DNA of 35,591 nucleotides, taken from NCBI GenBank assembly GCA_947379895.1, contig CANCPA010000026.1:1-35591 (forward strand), given 5' to 3'. A program made the translations under genes and the position numbers. Position 1 is the first letter of the stretch. Each line of letters opens with the position of its first letter. Below the pieces are notes generated by a model. That model saw nothing but the letters and a program-made list of their open reading frames with translations, ran no database searches and was not told the origin of the DNA. The stretch is from Chitinophagaceae bacterium (lineage in GTDB: Bacteria > Bacteroidota > Bacteroidia > Chitinophagales > Chitinophagaceae). Below, piece by piece: positions 32,463 through 35,591 of this stretch.

Positions 32463-35195
32463 ATGTTTACTAAAAGTCGCTTGCTTAAAATATTTAGGGC
32501 AACTAATGTGCCCGCATTATTAGTATCAGTAAATGAGCCAATATTTTCTATACAAGAAGTATCTGATTCATTTGTAAAATCGACAGGAGAAGAAAGAGAA
32601 TTCATTATTGCTCAACCTATTAATAGTCTTTTTTCAACTAAGTCTCCCATTGAAACTAAAGAAATAAATCAAATATTAACATCAGTACTTCAAACAAAAA
32701 AAACAATAACAATTGAGGGTGTAGATTTCATTCTAAGAAAACAAAATTCAAACCCATTTGCCTACTTTTTCTGCGATATAGAATGTACTCCCGTTATAGA
32801 TGAATTGGAAAATGGAACTATCGCTAATAATGCTACTCCTTTCTCAATCATAATAACTCTATCAAATATTACTTGCTATAAAAAAGAGTATGATAAAATT
32901 AGTATTGAAAAAGGTTTGATCGATAAGGAGTTTCTATTTGGCACTTGGGATTATGACATCAAAACAAATTTGTATTCATGCACTGATTCAATCTATGAGA
33001 TTTATGGAGTGGACCCAAATTCAATCGTTCCAACAATGGATGCTATTCAACAATTTACACATCCAAATGATTTAGAAAAGAGGAATCGCATCATTAATTA
33101 TGCGATTGCACATAAAAAAGAATATTATCTTGCTTATAGAATTATTAGGAAGAACAAGGAAATTAAAAATATCGTTTCGATTGGCTTTCCAAAAATAGAT
33201 ATAGATGGTAATTTGGTTGGATTTGAAGGTATGCTTCAGGTGGTTTCAAGCAAATTTCAACTAGAAAGAAAACTATTTGAAACTATTTTTGATTTAAACA
33301 AGAAATCAAGACTTATTGAAAAACTCATTGCAAATATTCCCGTTGGAATTGCAGTAAATAAAATTAGCACCGGAGAATTTACTTTATTCAATAATGAATT
33401 TGAAAAAGTATATGAATGGGAAAAGGAAAACTTAAAGGACTTTAATTCGTTTCTTGCCAAAATATTTCCAAACGAAGAAGTAAGAAATCAATTTAAAGAA
33501 AAAATTTTCAACGATTACCATGTTTCAAACAATGAAACTCCTCAATGGAGAGAAGAATCTATTATTACAGAAACTGGAAAGCAAAAAACAATCAATTCAA
33601 AGCGAATTCCAATACAGGAACAAGATATTTTAATTACAACTGCATTTGATATCACAGAAAAAACACAGTTGGTCAATAACCTAATAACAGCTATTGAAAG
33701 ACATAATTTAGTTTCTAAAGCAACCGATGATGCAGTATTTGATTGGGACATTGAAAAGGATATTATCTTTTGGAAAAATAGCATTTTAACTAATTCATTA
33801 GGTTACAAAGAAGGAATGGAGCGAGATAATTTAACGCAATGGTTAAACGGCATTCATCCTGAGGATTTAGAAGGGTTCCAATGTAGTTTAAATAATTTCC
33901 TTAGCAATAAGGAACAAACAAATTGGAAACCCGATTATTACAGAATTCTCAAAGCCGATGGAACTTATGCCCATATTAAAGGTTTGGCCTATGTAATCAG
34001 AAACAAAGTAGGTGTTGCAATAAGAATGGTAGGGGTGTTGCGAGATGTTTCTAAACCAATGGAAGAAAGTTTACGGTTAAAATTGCTTGAGTCGGTTGTG
34101 GAGAATATGGGAGATTCGGTATTAATTACAGAAGCTGCCCCTCTTGATAAACCGGGTCCAAAAATTATTTATGCCAATCCTGCTTTCTATGAATTAACTC
34201 AATATACTCCCGAAGAAATATTAGGAAAATCACCACGTATTTTACAAGGAGAACTCTCTAATTTAGAGGCATTAAAAAAATTAAAATCGGCATTGAGGTG
34301 GGGAGTGCCCTTTAAATTATCTACTGTTAATTACAAAAAAAATCGTGAGCCCATTTGGATAAATGCTAGAATTAATCCCATTTTTGATGACAAGGGAAAA
34401 TGTATTAATTGGGTTGGTGTTCAAAGAGATGTAACTGAGGAAAAGAATGCAGAAACTATTCTGCATGAACTAAACAAAAGCCTTTTATTACAAACTCAAA
34501 AGTTAGAGCTTTCAAATAAAGAACTTGAACAGTTTGCTTATATTGCTTCCCATGATTTACAGGAACCACTTAAAATGATTACCTCATTTCTTCAACTGCT
34601 AGAGCGAAAATATGAACATCAACTAGATAATAGAGGGAGAGAATACATCAAATTTGCAGTAGACGGTTCTTTAAGATTGCGTCAAACTATTATGGAATTA
34701 CTTGAATATTCAAGAGTTGGAAAAGCTGAAAGCAAAGAAGAATATATTGATTTGAATGACTTAGTTGCTGAACTTCAAGAAATTCTATCTGAAGTAATTT
34801 CCGAAAAGAAGGCAAATATAGAAACGAGTAGTCTTCCAACTGTATTTGCAAAGAAAACTCCTTTAAGGCAAGTATTTCAAAACCTGATTGGAAATGCATT
34901 AAAATATGCTAAGAAAGACGAAGCGCCTACAATTCGTATTTCTGCAGAGGAAAGTGACGACTTTTGGAAATTTGCTATAGTGGATAATGGAATGGGCATT
35001 GCAACAGAATATCACGAAAAAATATTTGTCATTTTTCAAAGATTACACACTAAGAAAGATATTCCTGGAACAGGTTTGGGATTAGCAATTACTAAAAAAG
35101 CAATAGAATCGATGGGCGGTAATATTTGGTTAGAATCTACAGTTGGAGTAGGAAGTAGCTTTTACTTTACAATTGCAAAGGAGTTAAAAAAATAA
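32463..35195 (+). CDS. Multi-PAS sensor histidine kinase (second of the pair)
   Basis: A 910-residue paralogue of the first kinase with the same domain order: about five PAS-type modules, HisKA with phospho-acceptor His697 in FAYIASHDLQEPLKM, and an ATPase domain with NLIGNALKYAKKD, DNGMGIA and GTGLGLAITKK. Similarity runs the full length and is strongest from the fourth PAS to the end; the first PAS and the region after it have diverged, which suggests different signals. The fifth PAS has GKSPRILQG, again without the LOV cysteine. No membrane segment and no response regulator nearby. The pair arose by duplication and both look intact. Confidence 0.94.
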   Translation: MFTKSRLLKIFRATNVPALLVSVNEPIFSIQEVSDSFVKSTGEEREFIIAQPINSLFSTKSPIETKEINQILTSVLQTKKTITIEGVDFILRKQNSNPFAYFFCDIECTPVIDELENGTIANNATPFSIIITLSNITCYKKEYDKISIEKGLIDKEFLFGTWDYDIKTNLYSCTDSIYEIYGVDPNSIVPTMDAIQQFTHPNDLEKRNRIINYAIAHKKEYYLAYRIIRKNKEIKNIVSIGFPKIDIDGNLVGFEGMLQVVSSKFQLERKLFETIFDLNKKSRLIEKLIANIPVGIAVNKISTGEFTLFNNEFEKVYEWEKENLKDFNSFLAKIFPNEEVRNQFKEKIFNDYHVSNNETPQWREESIITETGKQKTINSKRIPIQEQDILITTAFDITEKTQLVNNLITAIERHNLVSKATDDAVFDWDIEKDIIFWKNSILTNSLGYKEGMERDNLTQWLNGIHPEDLEGFQCSLNNFLSNKEQTNWKPDYYRILKADGTYAHIKGLAYVIRNKVGVAIRMVGVLRDVSKPMEESLRLKLLESVVENMGDSVLITEAAPLDKPGPKIIYANPAFYELTQYTPEEILGKSPRILQGELSNLEALKKLKSALRWGVPFKLSTVNYKKNREPIWINARINPIFDDKGKCINWVGVQRDVTEEKNAETILHELNKSLLLQTQKLELSNKELEQFAYIASHDLQEPLKMITSFLQLLERKYEHQLDNRGREYIKFAVDGSLRLRQTIMELLEYSRVGKAESKEEYIDLNDLVAELQEILSEVISEKKANIETSSLPTVFAKKTPLRQVFQNLIGNALKYAKKDEAPTIRISAEESDDFWKFAIVDNGMGIATEYHEKIFVIFQRLHTKKDIPGTGLGLAITKKAIESMGGNIWLESTVGVGSSFYFTIAKELKK

Positions 35196-35283
35196 AGTGT
35201 AGTACTGTAAAAGACTCAATTTAGTCAAGTACAAAATAAACATCTACTACAAAGTAATCAATCAATGAGTTCATGTTTTTGTA

Positions 35284-35409
35284 TAATTAACTCACCTTAC
35301 TCAACAATTAATAAAGGATATTAAGTCTAATTTATATTCTTCAACGCTAAGACACAAATACTCAAAGTAGCTCAAATAAAAAAAGAAGTATGGATACTTA
35401 TGAAGTGCT
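35284..35409. mobile_element. Second copy of the MITE-like element, truncated
   Basis: From the left terminus (AATTAACTCACCTTAC at 35284-35299) this sequence matches the minus strand of the 24821-25049 element over about 125 bases, including AATTAATAAAGG and TATTCTTCAAC. Similarity stops near 35409 where another inverted terminus begins, so the copy is truncated or interrupted. It is opposite in orientation to copy 1. Confidence 0.68.
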
Positions 35410-35591
35410 TTAACCCAGATTACGCAATAGACTCGTTATGAAATTCGCAAATACAAAAAAGACAAGTTTTTATGCAGATTTTTTGACTGAATACATAATA
35501 GATTACGTTGAAGTCAAACAAATCAAGTAAAAGCGTGTGTTTGAAGTAGTTGTGAATTGTAGTAGAGTCCTATTGCGTAATCTAGGTTTAA
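35410..35591. mobile_element. Element with 25-bp inverted ends at the window edge
   Basis: TTAACCCAGATTACGCAATAG at 35410-35430 is nearly repeated in inverted form at the end of the window (35565-35591, CCTATTGCGTAATCTAGG). The ends share TTACGCAATAG with the 24821-25049 element, so they belong to a related family. The unit is about 180 bases, with no gene I can support, and its outer end meets the window boundary. Confidence 0.5.

Overview
The window looks like an AT-rich chromosome of a Bacteroidota bacterium. It has genes seen mainly in that phylum (DUF3871- and DUF6588-type proteins, integrases of the Bacteroidetes mobile-element type), almost no Shine-Dalgarno sequences, and a tRNA promoter that fits the Bacteroidetes -33 TTG / -7 TAnnTTTG consensus. 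I cannot fix the class; a Chitinophagia/Sphingobacteriia-like organism is plausible.

The central feature is an integrated genomic island of about 21.1 kb (1505-22695) in the 3' half of a tRNA-Lys(CUU) gene on the minus strand (22652-22724). A perfect 45-bp direct repeat (1505-1549 and 22651-22695) marks its ends. The complete tRNA lies at the right end and only the 3'-half copy at the left end. Just outside the left copy is a strong minus-strand hairpin plus T-run, apparently the tRNA's original terminator, now 21 kb from its gene. Just inside the right copy the island carries a replacement terminator. Left of the island (1-1361) is a second, different tyrosine recombinase, so a further element may sit in tandem at the same tRNA.

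Island layout, left to right: integrase (1678-2946, +); umuDC-type error-prone polymerase operon (3097-4813, -); a type I restriction-modification operon (5204-14593, -) in the order hsdM, abiEi, abiEii, hsdS, hsdR, YgjP-type metallopeptidase, with an AbiE toxin-antitoxin pair embedded between hsdM and hsdS; a recombination module (15200-18311, +) with a small unknown protein, a Sak4/RecA-like ATPase, a DUF3871 protein, another small protein and a RadC/JAB protein; a highly structured non-coding stretch; three small exported proteins (18695-20450, +), two of them apparently distant paralogues; and a right-end module (20597-22495, -) with a small HUH Rep-like endonuclease, an excisionase-like HTH protein and an unknown protein. 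I see no conjugation genes. The set suggests an integrating, possibly mobilizable, defence and DNA-repair island.

Right of the tRNA the window looks like ordinary chromosome: ispD, a small membrane protein, a SAM methyltransferase, a DUF6588-like outer-membrane protein, a DJ-1/PfpI protein, a stand-alone NAD(P)HX dehydratase, and two large paralogous multi-PAS histidine kinases (28732-31434 and 32463-35195) with no response regulator nearby. The gaps in this part hold several apparently non-autonomous repeats: a 229-bp element with 19-bp terminal inverted repeats (24821-25049) and a second, truncated copy near 35284; a related pair of inverted termini at the right edge; and, between the two kinases, a mosaic of MITE-like repeats plus nine units of a 21-bp repeat with phased A/T tracts, which predicts bent DNA.
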